Assembly: GCA_024636075.1 (NCBI GenBank)
Contig: JAGXHS010000004.1
Location: 1-16,265 of the forward strand
Length of the DNA: 16,265 nt
Source of the DNA: Propionibacteriaceae bacterium
Lineage (GTDB): Bacteria > Actinomycetota > Actinomycetes > Propionibacteriales > Propionibacteriaceae
Direction: 5' to 3'
The notes beneath the pieces were generated by a model, which worked only from the letters and a program-made list of their open reading frames with translations, did no database searches and was not told the DNA's origin. Positions 1 to 7,017 of this stretch are shown piece by piece; position 1 is the first letter of the stretch, and each line of letters starts with the position of its first letter. The position numbers and the translations under genes were made by a program.

Positions 1-409
1 CACCACGTCACCCTCGTGGAACTCACCCGCAGCGAGCAGGCCGGCATACGCGGTGAGGCCGGGCATGCCCAGCACCCGAATCAGCCTCGAGGATGGCGTG
101 CTCCCGCCAACCAAGGCCGTGCAGAACAGTGCTGCCGACCGGCAACGCGCCGCTGGTTGAGTCGATCACTTCACCGATGGCGCCGCCGTTCAACGGCTCA
201 TCGATCTGGAACGGCGGCACGTATGACTTGGTGTCGTTCATCCGTCCGCGCATGTACGGGTCCACCGACATCACGAGATTGCGTACCAGGACCTGGTTCT
301 CGCCCAAGGCTGGCAACGCAACGCCCTCCAGCCGGAAGTTGGCTTCGGTGGGCCACCCGATCGGTCGCTCAGCAAGGACGATCTGGCGGGTGCTGGTCGA
401 TGTGGGCAT
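1..409 (-). pseudogene. NADP-dependent medium-chain oxidoreductase (CurA/PTGR-like), frameshifted, partial at window edge
   Basis: The N-terminal part starts at ATG 409 (AAGGAG five bases upstream) and reads MPTSTSTRQIVLAERP, then SVDPYMRGRM. This is the typical start of zinc-free MDR enzymes such as E. coli CurA and prostaglandin/leukotriene reductases, which reduce enone double bonds with NADPH in the cytosol. The frame holds through HGLGWREHAILEADS (to about base 77) and then runs to a stop at 23-25. The hallmark LGMPGLTAYAGLL and the following EGDVV are present but in another frame, from about base 75 to the left edge. Compared with my memory of CurA, about 16 residues between these blocks are missing. 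An out-of-frame deletion of roughly 47 bases would explain both the gap and the shift. The rest of the gene lies outside the window. A sequencing or assembly error remains possible. Confidence 0.75.
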
Positions 410-555
410 GTTTACTCCTTGGTGCGTCTGCGGTTGTGACTGCGATCTGATGTGCGCTTCGAGGGTTGTCGGGACGGAGTTCGGTACTGGCCGACCGTGA
501 TGGTGACGTTGATGTTGCCGCGGCTGGCTTGGAGCATCATTGCCGCCCATCAATA

Positions 556-582
556 GTTGCCCACAATTCAATTGCCCACAAT
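556..582. promoter_or_regulatory. Tandem ATTG-N4-CAAT-like operator candidate
   Basis: TTGCCCACAAT occurs twice with a 15-base period. Each copy sits inside an imperfect palindrome: GTTG-CCCA-CAAT at 556-567 and ATTG-CCCA-CAAT at 571-582. Two helically spaced palindromes in the AT-rich part of a divergent intergenic region are typical of a binding site for a dimeric repressor or activator. Neither the regulator nor the controlled gene is identified; no regulator gene lies in the window next to it. Confidence 0.4.
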
Positions 583-663
583 CAATGCCTTTATCACAAC
601 TCGATTACCAAATCGGAGCAACTATCGAACCCTTGGACCTTCATAGGTTACGTTTAGTTCCGA

Positions 664-737
664 CGACTCATGCCTGAGTCGATCGTCACCCCATCGGAGG
701 GGTGTCTGTGTCACGTTCATTGCATCAGTCACGATCG
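664..737 (+). promoter_or_regulatory. Inverted repeats in the PTS gene leader
   Basis: Three nested or adjacent inverted repeats precede the PTS gene: CGACTCA/TGAGTCG (664-681, loop TGCC), CACCCC/GGGGTG (687-704, six-base loop) and the long-range pair CGATCGT/ACGATCG (680-686 with 731-737). They could be operators or mutually exclusive RNA hairpins. Many beta-glucoside PTS genes are controlled by a BglG/LicT-type RNA antiterminator, but I do not recognise the usual antiterminator sequence here and no T-run follows the GC hairpin. Confidence 0.3.
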
Positions 738-849
738 GTAGTCCACTTGGGAAGCCAACCGCTGTGTTGGCGCCTCTGGCCACCCGGGGACGATCATTCG
801 TGCACTGTCCTCACTGGACGCGCAACCCACGAATGAAGGAGTTCCGAGC

Positions 850-2940
850 ATGGCATCAGATGCGGGGGACATCGTCGAGAGTGTCGGCGGCGCCGACAAC
901 ATCACGAGCCTCAACCACTGCGCAACGCGGTTGCGCTTCCAACTCAAGGACTCTTCCGGCATCGAGCTGGCCGAAGTCGAGAAGATCTCCTCCGTCATGG
1001 GGGCCGTCCCCCAGTCTGGCAACCGGTACCAGGTGGTGATTGGTGGCGGAGTGCAAGACGTCTACAACGACATCATGGCGCTACCAGCAATGAAGGAGGG
1101 GTCTGCCACAGAATCTGCCGATGACACCAAGGCCGCGGCGCGCGCGGGCGGCCCCCGCGGCAAGATGGTCTGGTTGGACAACTTCTTCGAGTTCCTGTCC
1201 GACTCGTTCCGCCCGATCCTGGGGGCCCTCCTCGGGGCCTCGCTGTTCATCACGTTCATGTCGCTGATGAGCACCTTGGGTGTCATTCCGAACTGGGCTG
1301 ACCCTCGCACGACGCTGTCTCCGTCCTGGCAGTTCGTGAACCTCACTTGGCAGAGCGTGTTCGTCTTCCTGCCGCTGTTGGTGGCCTACAACGCCTCGAA
1401 GAAGGTGGGGGCAGACCCGTGGGTTGGCTTCGCCGTCATGGCCGTGGTCATGCTGCCCGGCTTCACCGCGCTCGGCGCGGATGCCTCCATCACCTCCTTC
1501 GCCGGTAGCGAGATCAACGTCGTCAGAATCTTCGGCCTGCCGCTGACGGTCTTCAACTACAGCTCACAAGTGTTCCCACCGCTACTGATGGCAGCGGTCA
1601 TAGGGCCACTCTGGCGCGGGTTGAAGAAGCTCATACCGTCGAACCTGCACCTGATTTTCGTGCCCTTCCTCGCGATGCTCATCATGATTCCGCTGACCGC
1701 TTTCCTCATTGGTCCGATCGGTGTGTACTCGGGTGCCGCGTTGGCCAACGGGTTGCGCGCCGTCAACGACTTCTCGCCGCTGGTGTTCGCCATCCTCGTT
1801 CCGCTGGCCTACCCGTTCATGGTGCCCCTGGGTCTGCACTGGCCCATCAACGCCATCATGCTGCTCAACATCCAGACGTTGGGCTACGACTACATCCAGG
1901 GCCCGATGGGCTCCTGGAACTTCGCCTGCTTCGGCGCCACGGCCGGTGTGCTGTTCCTGTCCATGAAGGACCGCGACTCAGAGATGCAACAGACCGCAAC
2001 CGGTGCGCTTGCAGCCGGTCTGTTTGGTGGCATCTCTGAACCGTCCCTGTACGGCATCCATCTGCGGTTCAAGCGGATCTACCCACGATTGCTGATTGGC
2101 TGTTTCGTGGGTGGCCTGATCACCGGAATCGGCGGCGGGGCCACGACCCAGGCATTCGCCTTCACTTCGTTGTTGACGATTCCCGTCTTCTCCCCCATGC
2201 CGCTGTACGTGATCTCCATCACTGCGGCGTTCGCCACCGCGATGATCCTGGTGATCATCTCCGACTACCGCACTCCTGAGCAGCGCGAAGCGTTCATCGC
2301 GAAACGCGATCTGGCTGAGGAGGCCCTCCGGGAGGAGCGCGGGGAGAGCGACGAGGACGACGACGCGGACGAGGGCGTCGGCACAGGTGCAGCAGCTGGC
2401 GGCACTGCCACTGCAGTAGCCAAGAAGACCGACACCAAGACCAAGACCCAGAAGCCGGCCATGGTGCCGGGTGCGGTCACCGAGATCCCGTCTCCGCTGG
2501 CGGGGACTTTGATGCCTCTGAGTGAGGTGCCTGATCCGGTCTTCGCCAAGGGAACCGTCGGTCGGGGTGTCGGCATCATGCCGTCCGGAGACACGGTGTA
2601 CGCGCCGGCTCCGGGAAAGATTCTGGTGGCCCAAGACACCGGACACGCCTTCGGCATCCGTTTGGACAGCGGGGTTGAACTGCTGATTCACGTCGGCATC
2701 GACACCGTGAATATGGAGGGCAGGGGCTTCACCGTGAAGGTGAAGACCGGCCAACTGGTTGACGCTGGCGATCCGCTGGTCACCTTCGACCGTTCCGAGA
2801 TAATCGACGCTGGCTATTCGCTGGTGACTCCGGTTCTGGTGACGAACGTCAAGAAGTTCGCCTCCGTGAAGCAGTCAGAAGAAGCCGGCAAGGTCAAGAT
2901 GGGGCACCCGATCATCACGGTAACGGCCAAATCGGAGTGA
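850..2940 (+). CDS. PTS beta-glucoside-family permease, EIIBCA
   Basis: This is a complete 696-residue membrane permease that takes up and phosphorylates a sugar with phosphate passed from HPr. EIIB occupies about residues 1-75, with phospho-acceptor C24 in NHCATRLRF. A hydrophobic EIIC follows (about 105-480) and contains LGLHWPINAIM and GGISEPSLYGI (E397), the sugar-site signature of the family. A charged linker (GESDEDDDADEG, then Ala/Lys/Thr-rich) leads to EIIA (about 548-696). There H599 and H614 keep the 15-residue spacing of H75/H90 in EIIA-Glc; H614 in LLIHVGIDT is the expected phospho-acceptor. The ATG at 850 has AAGGAG eight bases upstream. The domain order BCA fits the BglF/BglP type, but sucrose or trehalose are possible substrates. 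No glycoside hydrolase or antiterminator gene accompanies it here, so the substrate is unresolved. Confidence 0.93.
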   Translation: MASDAGDIVESVGGADNITSLNHCATRLRFQLKDSSGIELAEVEKISSVMGAVPQSGNRYQVVIGGGVQDVYNDIMALPAMKEGSATESADDTKAAARAGGPRGKMVWLDNFFEFLSDSFRPILGALLGASLFITFMSLMSTLGVIPNWADPRTTLSPSWQFVNLTWQSVFVFLPLLVAYNASKKVGADPWVGFAVMAVVMLPGFTALGADASITSFAGSEINVVRIFGLPLTVFNYSSQVFPPLLMAAVIGPLWRGLKKLIPSNLHLIFVPFLAMLIMIPLTAFLIGPIGVYSGAALANGLRAVNDFSPLVFAILVPLAYPFMVPLGLHWPINAIMLLNIQTLGYDYIQGPMGSWNFACFGATAGVLFLSMKDRDSEMQQTATGALAAGLFGGISEPSLYGIHLRFKRIYPRLLIGCFVGGLITGIGGGATTQAFAFTSLLTIPVFSPMPLYVISITAAFATAMILVIISDYRTPEQREAFIAKRDLAEEALREERGESDEDDDADEGVGTGAAAGGTATAVAKKTDTKTKTQKPAMVPGAVTEIPSPLAGTLMPLSEVPDPVFAKGTVGRGVGIMPSGDTVYAPAPGKILVAQDTGHAFGIRLDSGVELLIHVGIDTVNMEGRGFTVKVKTGQLVDAGDPLVTFDRSEIIDAGYSLVTPVLVTNVKKFASVKQSEEAGKVKMGHPIITVTAKSE

Positions 2941-2970
2941 CAGCTGCTGAGTCCCGCTCAGCGACACAGC

Positions 2971-3008
2971 AGACGGGGTGGAGATCGTCGCCGATCTCCA
3001 CCCCGTCT
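2971..3008. terminator. 17-bp perfect hairpin terminator after the PTS gene
   Basis: The arms AGACGGGGTGGAGATCG (2971-2987) and CGATCTCCACCCCGTCT (2992-3008) pair over 17 bp with no mismatch around the loop TCGC. The hairpin starts 31 bases after the PTS stop codon, and TCTTC follows the stem. It lies between convergent genes and may serve both strands, although pdxT ends 170 bases further right. Confidence 0.88.
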
Positions 3009-3161
3009 TCATGTCCACTGCGACAGTAGGCATCGGCCGGGCATTCTGCGCGATGGCGACAAATCAGCGAACGCCGAAGCAATTCGGTTGGGACGACAAC
3101 CAAAGGCATGGTTGATCGGGGTTTGTCACCATTCGCGACGAGCGTCGATTGACTAGGCGCG

Positions 3162-3175
3162 GGGCGCGCGCGCCC
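3162..3175 (-). terminator. GC palindrome just past pdxT, possible weak terminator
   Basis: GGGCGCGCGCGCCC is a perfect 14-base palindrome three bases beyond the pdxT stop. It could fold as a five-bp hairpin in the pdxT transcript. No U-run follows on the minus strand, so it is at best a factor-dependent or weak terminator. The strong hairpin at 2971-3008 may act as a backstop. Confidence 0.3.
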
Positions 3176-3177
3176 GC

Positions 3178-3777
3178 TCAGCCCAGCATTCCGAGGAAAT
3201 ACTCATGCACCCTCAGATCACGGGTCACTTCGGGATGGAATGAGACGCCGAACAGGTGCTGCTGCCTGACGGCGACGATTCTCGGATGGCCGTCATCGGG
3301 ACGCACGACGGACAGCACCTCCACCCCAGAACCAGCCTGTTCCACCCAAGGCGCGCGGATGAACACTCCATGCACCGGACCGCCGCTGATCCCAGCGACA
3401 TCGACGTCAGCTTCGAAGGAGGCCACCTGGCTCCCGAAGGCATTGCGGCGCACGGTGACGTCCAGGCCGCCGAAGGTCTGTTGGTCACTGTGGGCGTCAA
3501 TCAGCCGATCAGCCAGCATGATCAAGCCTGCGCAGGACCCGAAGGCCGGCAGTCCCCCGCGTAGCGCTGCCACGAGTGGCTCGCGCACATCGAACGCCCG
3601 AGACAATTTGTCGATGGTGGTGGATTCTCCGCCCGGCAAGATGATTCCGGCAAGGCCCACCAGTTCAGTGGGCCGCCGCACGGGCCGGGCGTCAACTCCC
3701 AATCGTTCCAATGCTGCCAGGTGCTCCAGCACATCACCTTGCAGAGCCAACACCCCGACGGTGCGGCGCCTCACCAC
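3178..3777 (-). CDS. pdxT: Pyridoxal 5'-phosphate synthase, glutaminase subunit PdxT
   Basis: PdxT hydrolyses glutamine and channels the ammonia to PdxS for vitamin B6 (PLP) synthesis in the cytosol. The 199-residue protein shows the class I amidotransferase features of the family: GVLALQGDVLEH at the N-terminus, LPGGEST (48-53) forming the oxyanion region, nucleophile C82 in FGSCAGLI, and the H181/E183 pair in FHPEVT. The length is normal. The gene overlaps the end of pdxS: the start is GTG at 3777 (7-base overlap) or the next GTG at 3774, which would give the classic four-base GTGA overlap. Both imply translational coupling and a near-equal subunit supply, which suits the PdxS12-PdxT12 complex. 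The gene converges on the PTS gene. Confidence 0.97.
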   Translation of the reverse strand: MVRRRTVGVLALQGDVLEHLAALERLGVDARPVRRPTELVGLAGIILPGGESTTIDKLSRAFDVREPLVAALRGGLPAFGSCAGLIMLADRLIDAHSDQQTFGGLDVTVRRNAFGSQVASFEADVDVAGISGGPVHGVFIRAPWVEQAGSGVEVLSVVRPDDGHPRIVAVRQQHLFGVSFHPEVTRDLRVHEYFLGMLG

Positions 3778-4682
3778 CCGCGTTGTGCCAGTCGGTGCGG
3801 TTCAGGTACGTCGTCGACGTTGATGCCGACCATCGCCTCACCCAGCCCGCGCGACACATCGGCGATGACGTCCGGGTCGTCGAAGAACGTGGTGGCCTTG
3901 ACAATGGCAGTCGCCCGCTCGGCGGGATTGCCTGACTTGAAAATGCCGGAGCCGACGAACACGCCTTCCGCACCGAGTTGCATCATCATCGCCGCATCGG
4001 AGGGGGTGGCGATGCCGCCGGCGGTGAACAGCACGACTGGTAGTTTGCCGGCCTCGGCCACCTCAGCAACAAGCCCGTAGGGAGCCTGAAGTTCCTTCGC
4101 CGCCAGGTACAGCTCATCTGATGGCAGCGTGGTCAACCGGCGGATTTCCGCGCGGATCTGGCGCATGTGGGTGGTGGCATTCGAGACATCCCCGGTGCCG
4201 GCCTCACCCTTAGATCGGATCATTGCCGCACCTTCGGTGATCCTCCGCAACGCCTCGCCCAGATTCGTCGCACCACAGACGAACGGCACGGTGAATTTCC
4301 ACTTGTCAATGTGGTGGGCGTAGTCAGCTGGGGTCAGCACCTCCGACTCGTCGATGTAGTCGACACCGAGCGATTGCAGTACCTGAGCTTCCACGAAGTG
4401 CCCGATGCGCGCCTTGGCCATCACGGGGATGGACACCGCGTTGATGATGCCATCGATCAGGTCCGGGTCACTCATTCGGGCCACGCCACCTTGAGCCCGA
4501 ATGTCCGCCGGAACCCGTTCCAAAGCCATCACCGCAACGGCGCCAGCATCCTCAGCGATCTTTGCTTGCTCGGCGGTGACAACATCCATGATGACGCCCC
4601 CTTTGAGCATTTCAGCCATCCCCCGCTTCACCCCAGCTGTTCCGGTGGTGTTGCTGGATGTTGCGGTATCACGAACTGTCAC
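3771..4682 (-). CDS. pdxS: Pyridoxal 5'-phosphate synthase, synthase subunit PdxS
   Basis: PdxS builds PLP directly from ribose 5-phosphate, glyceraldehyde 3-phosphate and ammonia supplied by PdxT (the DXP-independent route). The 303-residue (beta/alpha)8 barrel carries D33 in GGVIMDVV, K90 in VMAKARIGHF and K158 in RSKGEAGTGDVSNATTH. With a constant offset of nine these match D24, K81 and K149 of the B. subtilis enzyme as I recall them; the two lysines hold the covalent intermediates. The start is GTG at 4682, with a strong AGGAGG at 4688-4693 five bases away. The N-terminal tail is Thr/Ser-rich, as often seen in actinobacteria. It is the first gene of the pdxS-pdxT operon. No MocR-type pdxR regulator is adjacent. 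Confidence 0.98.
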   Translation of the reverse strand: MTVRDTATSSNTTGTAGVKRGMAEMLKGGVIMDVVTAEQAKIAEDAGAVAVMALERVPADIRAQGGVARMSDPDLIDGIINAVSIPVMAKARIGHFVEAQVLQSLGVDYIDESEVLTPADYAHHIDKWKFTVPFVCGATNLGEALRRITEGAAMIRSKGEAGTGDVSNATTHMRQIRAEIRRLTTLPSDELYLAAKELQAPYGLVAEVAEAGKLPVVLFTAGGIATPSDAAMMMQLGAEGVFVGSGIFKSGNPAERATAIVKATTFFDDPDVIADVSRGLGEAMVGINVDDVPEPHRLAQRGW

Positions 4683-5033
4683 GGAAGCCTCCTGATGTCT
4701 GGTCTGGGACCATGAACCATCTTACGTTCCCGAGGGCAACCAGCCGTGACGTGACCGCTTCGCGAAGATCACACCGTCATGCTGGCGTCCGGCGCGCATG
4801 CCGCCGCTGCTGGGTCCGTCACGCTGGCGTCCGGCGCTCACGCCGCCGCTGCAACGCTGGCGTCACGTACTTACGCGAGCGTCACGTCATGGCGAGCAGG
4901 AGCAGGAGCGGGGAGCGGCAGAGAGCAGCCGAGGCCGACGGTGATTGACTCGGCAGGCCATGATCCTGTTGTCGATCTGCTCACCCGTGCCATTGGCGCG
5001 GGGCTGTTCTTCCGTCAGACTGGGAGTCACCGG
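4683..5033. other. Divergent intergenic region between pdxS and the glycosyltransferase
   Basis: This gap of about 350 bases contains the divergent control region of pdxS and the glycosyltransferase. Its left half has a 42-base tandem repeat and repeated CGTCAC/CGTCAT words, annotated separately. The rest shows no RNA gene or hairpin I can support. A frame with start codon at 4779 is open through the whole gap into the glycosyltransferase, but I do not regard it as the main start. Confidence 0.55.
4774..4852. repeat. 42-base tandem repeat, two near-identical copies plus a partial third
   Basis: Copy one (4774-4810) and copy two (4816-4852) match at 34 of 37 positions with a period of 42 bases. 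The core is GCTGGCGTCCGGCGC followed by CGCCGCTGC. A partial third copy, ACGCTGGCGTC, lies at 4854-4864. The period is a multiple of three. In the frame that opens at 4779 the unit reads (M/T)LASGAHAAAA, and two of the three differences are synonymous there. The words CGTCAT/CGTCAC recur at each unit start and again at 4861, 4880 and 4885, so the array could instead be a set of protein binding sites. Confidence 0.75.
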
Positions 5034-6296
5034 ATGCCGAATCGAAACGGGGCCACATCGATGAAGGTGCACCTGCTCGCGTGGGGCTCCCGAGGCGATG
5101 TTCAGCCCTTCGTCGCCTTGGCGCTCAGCTTGAAGGCCCAGGGCCACGAACCGGTGGTGGTTGCAGGGCGAGACTTCGAGTCCTTCGTCACCCGGCATCG
5201 CGTGGCATTCGAAGCCTTCGACATCGACATTTCGGAAACCATTCAGTCGCGCGAGGGGCAACGATGGCTGGCCGGGAGCCAGCGCCTTACCGGGGAGCTT
5301 CGCGCCATCCATGCGGTGGCGAAACTCTTCGCCGAGCCCGCAGTGGACAAGTTGGTGCAACTGGCCGACAACACCGACCATCTGATCAGTGGTGTCCTCA
5401 CCATGGACGCCGCGATGAGCATTGCCCAGTCGAGAGGTATCGGCCATGATGTCGGGGCCTTGGCCCCGTTCATCCCGACCCGATCTGGAGCAGCACAGGT
5501 GTTTCCCTTGCTTCCGAGTCGGCAGTCGCCACTCAACCGTGTCTTCTCCAGCGTGATGATGGCAGGCACGTTCGGCGTCTTCCGGTCGATCGGGGACGAA
5601 GTTCGTCGACGTCTCGATCTTCCAGCAGTCGGCTACCGCCAGTTCCATCGTCTCGCCGCTGAGACGCATCAGTGGATCGGCGCCAGCCCGATCCTGGTGC
5701 CGCCTGCGCCGGACTGGCCACCGGGCGCGCAGGCCACCGGCCAGTGGGTGTTGCCGCTGGCGGAAGACTACGTGCCCAACGATGAGGCCACCCATTTCCT
5801 CGACGAGGGGGAGACGCCGGTCCACCTTGGCTTCGGCAGCATGCCCAGCAGGCACCCCGGCCAGCTCTTCGAGCTGTATGCCCGTTCGCTCGCAGATGTC
5901 GGTCTGCGCGGCATCATCCAGGGGAACTGGAACGGATGGCGGCCTACTGAGATTCCCGAGAACGTGCTGCTTGTGGACGACATCCCCCATGAGTGGCTCT
6001 TCAGCCGGGTGCAGGCGAGCGTTCATCATGGCGGCGCCGGCACGACGGGCACTGCGCTTCGAGCCGGCCTGGGCCAGGTGGTGGTGCCCCACATGGGCGA
6101 CCAGCCGTACTTCGCTCGCCGAGTTCGCGAGCTGGGCATCGGCGGCTCCGTGCCTCAGCACCGTCTCACCCATCCCCGGTTGACCGCATTGCTGAGGCTG
6201 GCGACCTCTACCGAGTGTCGCGACAAGGCACTCACCCTGGCTGCACTGGCCACCGAGGAACCCGGTGCCTCAGCAGTCCATCTCACAGCCCGCTGA
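5034..6296 (+). CDS. Glycosyltransferase family 1 (UGT-like, GT-B fold)
   Basis: The protein should move a sugar from a nucleotide donor to a lipid, sterol or secondary-metabolite acceptor in the cytosol or at the inner membrane face. It begins with HLLAWGSRGDVQPFVALA, the N-terminal loop of the sterol glucosyltransferase and glycopeptide glycosyltransferase group. Its C-terminal donor domain has HLGFGSM, ASVHHGGAGTTGTALRAG (HHGGAGTT at about 331-338) and HMGDQPYFARRV (D356-Q357, which contact the sugar). At 420 residues it has the usual bacterial length. I chose ATG 5034 because GGGAG lies seven bases upstream; ATG 5061 (MKVHLLAWG), with GGGG upstream, gives 411 residues and is equally consistent with homology. 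A longer start at 4779 would add the repeat region and seems unlikely. The small lipoprotein gene downstream may be linked. The acceptor is unknown. Confidence 0.88.
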   Translation: MPNRNGATSMKVHLLAWGSRGDVQPFVALALSLKAQGHEPVVVAGRDFESFVTRHRVAFEAFDIDISETIQSREGQRWLAGSQRLTGELRAIHAVAKLFAEPAVDKLVQLADNTDHLISGVLTMDAAMSIAQSRGIGHDVGALAPFIPTRSGAAQVFPLLPSRQSPLNRVFSSVMMAGTFGVFRSIGDEVRRRLDLPAVGYRQFHRLAAETHQWIGASPILVPPAPDWPPGAQATGQWVLPLAEDYVPNDEATHFLDEGETPVHLGFGSMPSRHPGQLFELYARSLADVGLRGIIQGNWNGWRPTEIPENVLLVDDIPHEWLFSRVQASVHHGGAGTTGTALRAGLGQVVVPHMGDQPYFARRVRELGIGGSVPQHRLTHPRLTALLRLATSTECRDKALTLAALATEEPGASAVHLTAR

Positions 6297-6341
6297 TTCC
6301 CTGTGTCACCGCGGACCAATCGACGGGCCCAATTTCCACCC

Positions 6342-6370
6342 GTTGCGACCTCATTTCTGTGCACCGCAAC
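6342..6370. promoter_or_regulatory. Inverted repeat upstream of the lipoprotein gene
   Basis: GTTGCG (6342-6347) and CGCAAC (6365-6370) form a 6-bp inverted repeat, centred about 38 bases before the lipoprotein start. It could be an operator or part of a weak hairpin between the glycosyltransferase and the lipoprotein gene. No promoter boxes could be assigned confidently. Confidence 0.2.
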
Positions 6371-6393
6371 AGGGTCATCTACAGTTGACTTGC

Positions 6394-6966
6394 ATGAAAC
6401 TCACTCATCGCATCTCGACCATCGTCCTCGCCGCAACCACCGCAGTTGCTTTCACTGCTTGCTCCGGCTCCGACACTGGAGCCAGCAGTAGTGCTTCGGC
6501 CACTGGAGACGTGGCCAGCTCATCAGCATCGGCTTCGGCTTCGGCGGAAGCTTCAGGCAGTGCCTCTCCCGAGGCAAGTGGTGGCTCAGCGTCGGTGTCT
6601 CCTGAGGTCCAGGCTGTTCTCTCTGCCGTGAAGTCCGCTGAGGGCCACGTCGACGGCAAGGCCTACTCGATCGAGAAGGACAATGAGCGCTGGGACATCT
6701 ACGTCGCCAAGAATGATCGCAGCGTCGAGGTGGAGATCCGGGCCGACGGATCCGTCGGTGACACCGACGAGTACGGCCTCGAGGGCCGGGACCGGGATGC
6801 CGTGACCAAGGCCACGGTGTCCCTCAGCGACGCCCTGGCCCAGGCGCTCGAGAAGGGCGGCAGCTTGGACGAGGCCGACATCGACATGAACGGAGACAAC
6901 GTGCGGTGGCAGATCGAGGTCTACATGGATGGCGAGAAATCCGCCGTCTACATTCCTGCGATGTGA
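6394..6966 (+). CDS. Small secreted lipoprotein with two PepSY-like repeats
   Basis: This 190-residue protein starts with a lipoprotein signal (MKLTHRISTIVLAATTAVAFTAC). C23 is the probable lipidated cysteine, although FTAC is a slightly unusual lipobox. A Ser/Ala/Glu/Gly-rich spacer follows (24-70), of the kind that tethers actinobacterial lipoproteins at a distance from the membrane. The rest resembles two PepSY units: AVLSAVKSAEGHVDGKAYSIE..WDIYVAKNDRSVEVEIRADGSV (about 73-121) and ALAQALEKGGSLDEADIDMNG..WQIEVYMDGEKSAVYI (about 147-188). PepSY modules are found in protease propeptides and envelope sensors; the biochemical role here is unknown. The ATG at 6394 has no clear ribosome binding site. 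It lies 97 bases after the glycosyltransferase on the same strand, so co-transcription is possible. Confidence 0.8.
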   Translation: MKLTHRISTIVLAATTAVAFTACSGSDTGASSSASATGDVASSSASASASAEASGSASPEASGGSASVSPEVQAVLSAVKSAEGHVDGKAYSIEKDNERWDIYVAKNDRSVEVEIRADGSVGDTDEYGLEGRDRDAVTKATVSLSDALAQALEKGGSLDEADIDMNGDNVRWQIEVYMDGEKSAVYIPAM

Positions 6967-6978
6967 GACCGCCGCGGT

Positions 6979-7006
6979 TGGCGTCGGCGGCTCGCTGCTG
7001 ACGCCA
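6979..7006. terminator. Hairpin between the convergent lipoprotein and P450 genes
   Basis: TGGCGTC (6979-6985) pairs with GACGCCA (7000-7006). The interior GGCGGC/GCTGCT extends the stem with two G-U pairs, giving about 12 bp around a small loop. It sits in the 51-base gap between two convergent stop codons, where a shared terminator is expected. There is no T-run. Confidence 0.55.
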
Positions 7007-7017
7007 CCGTGTCGCCG

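Larger units (their letters stand above)
410..849. other. Divergent intergenic region between the oxidoreductase and the PTS gene
   Basis: This 440-base stretch shows no convincing gene. The segment at about 550-660 is clearly more AT-rich than its surroundings, as expected for a divergent promoter region. It holds a direct repeat of TTGCCCACAAT (557-567 and 572-582). Closer to the PTS gene there is a perfect 7-bp inverted repeat (664-670 with 675-681), a 6-bp hairpin (687-692 with 699-704), and an outer pair CGATCGT/ACGATCG (680-686 with 731-737). I could not fix -35/-10 boxes with confidence. Confidence 0.6.

Noticed and set aside
1978..2754. A 258-codon minus-strand open frame inside the PTS gene
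   Set aside because: It is an antisense shadow with low-complexity Gly/Arg/His content, and the EIIC/EIIA coding sequence covers it fully.
3099..3148. Short inverted repeats CAACCA/TGGTTG and CGACG/CGTCG between the PTS and pdxT ends
   Set aside because: Five to six base pairs each, no T-run, and easily expected by chance in GC-rich DNA next to a much stronger terminator.
4779..5033. An 85-residue N-terminal extension of the glycosyltransferase starting in the tandem repeat
   Set aside because: The family normally begins directly at the HLLAWGSRGD strand, better starts exist at 5034 and 5061, and the extension is low-complexity. It is kept only as an alternative reading of the repeat.
4887..6173. 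A 428-codon minus-strand open frame opposite the glycosyltransferase
   Set aside because: It is the antisense shadow of a clearly conserved gene. Its translation shows no recognisable motif, and it arises because GC-rich codons rarely give stops on the opposite strand.
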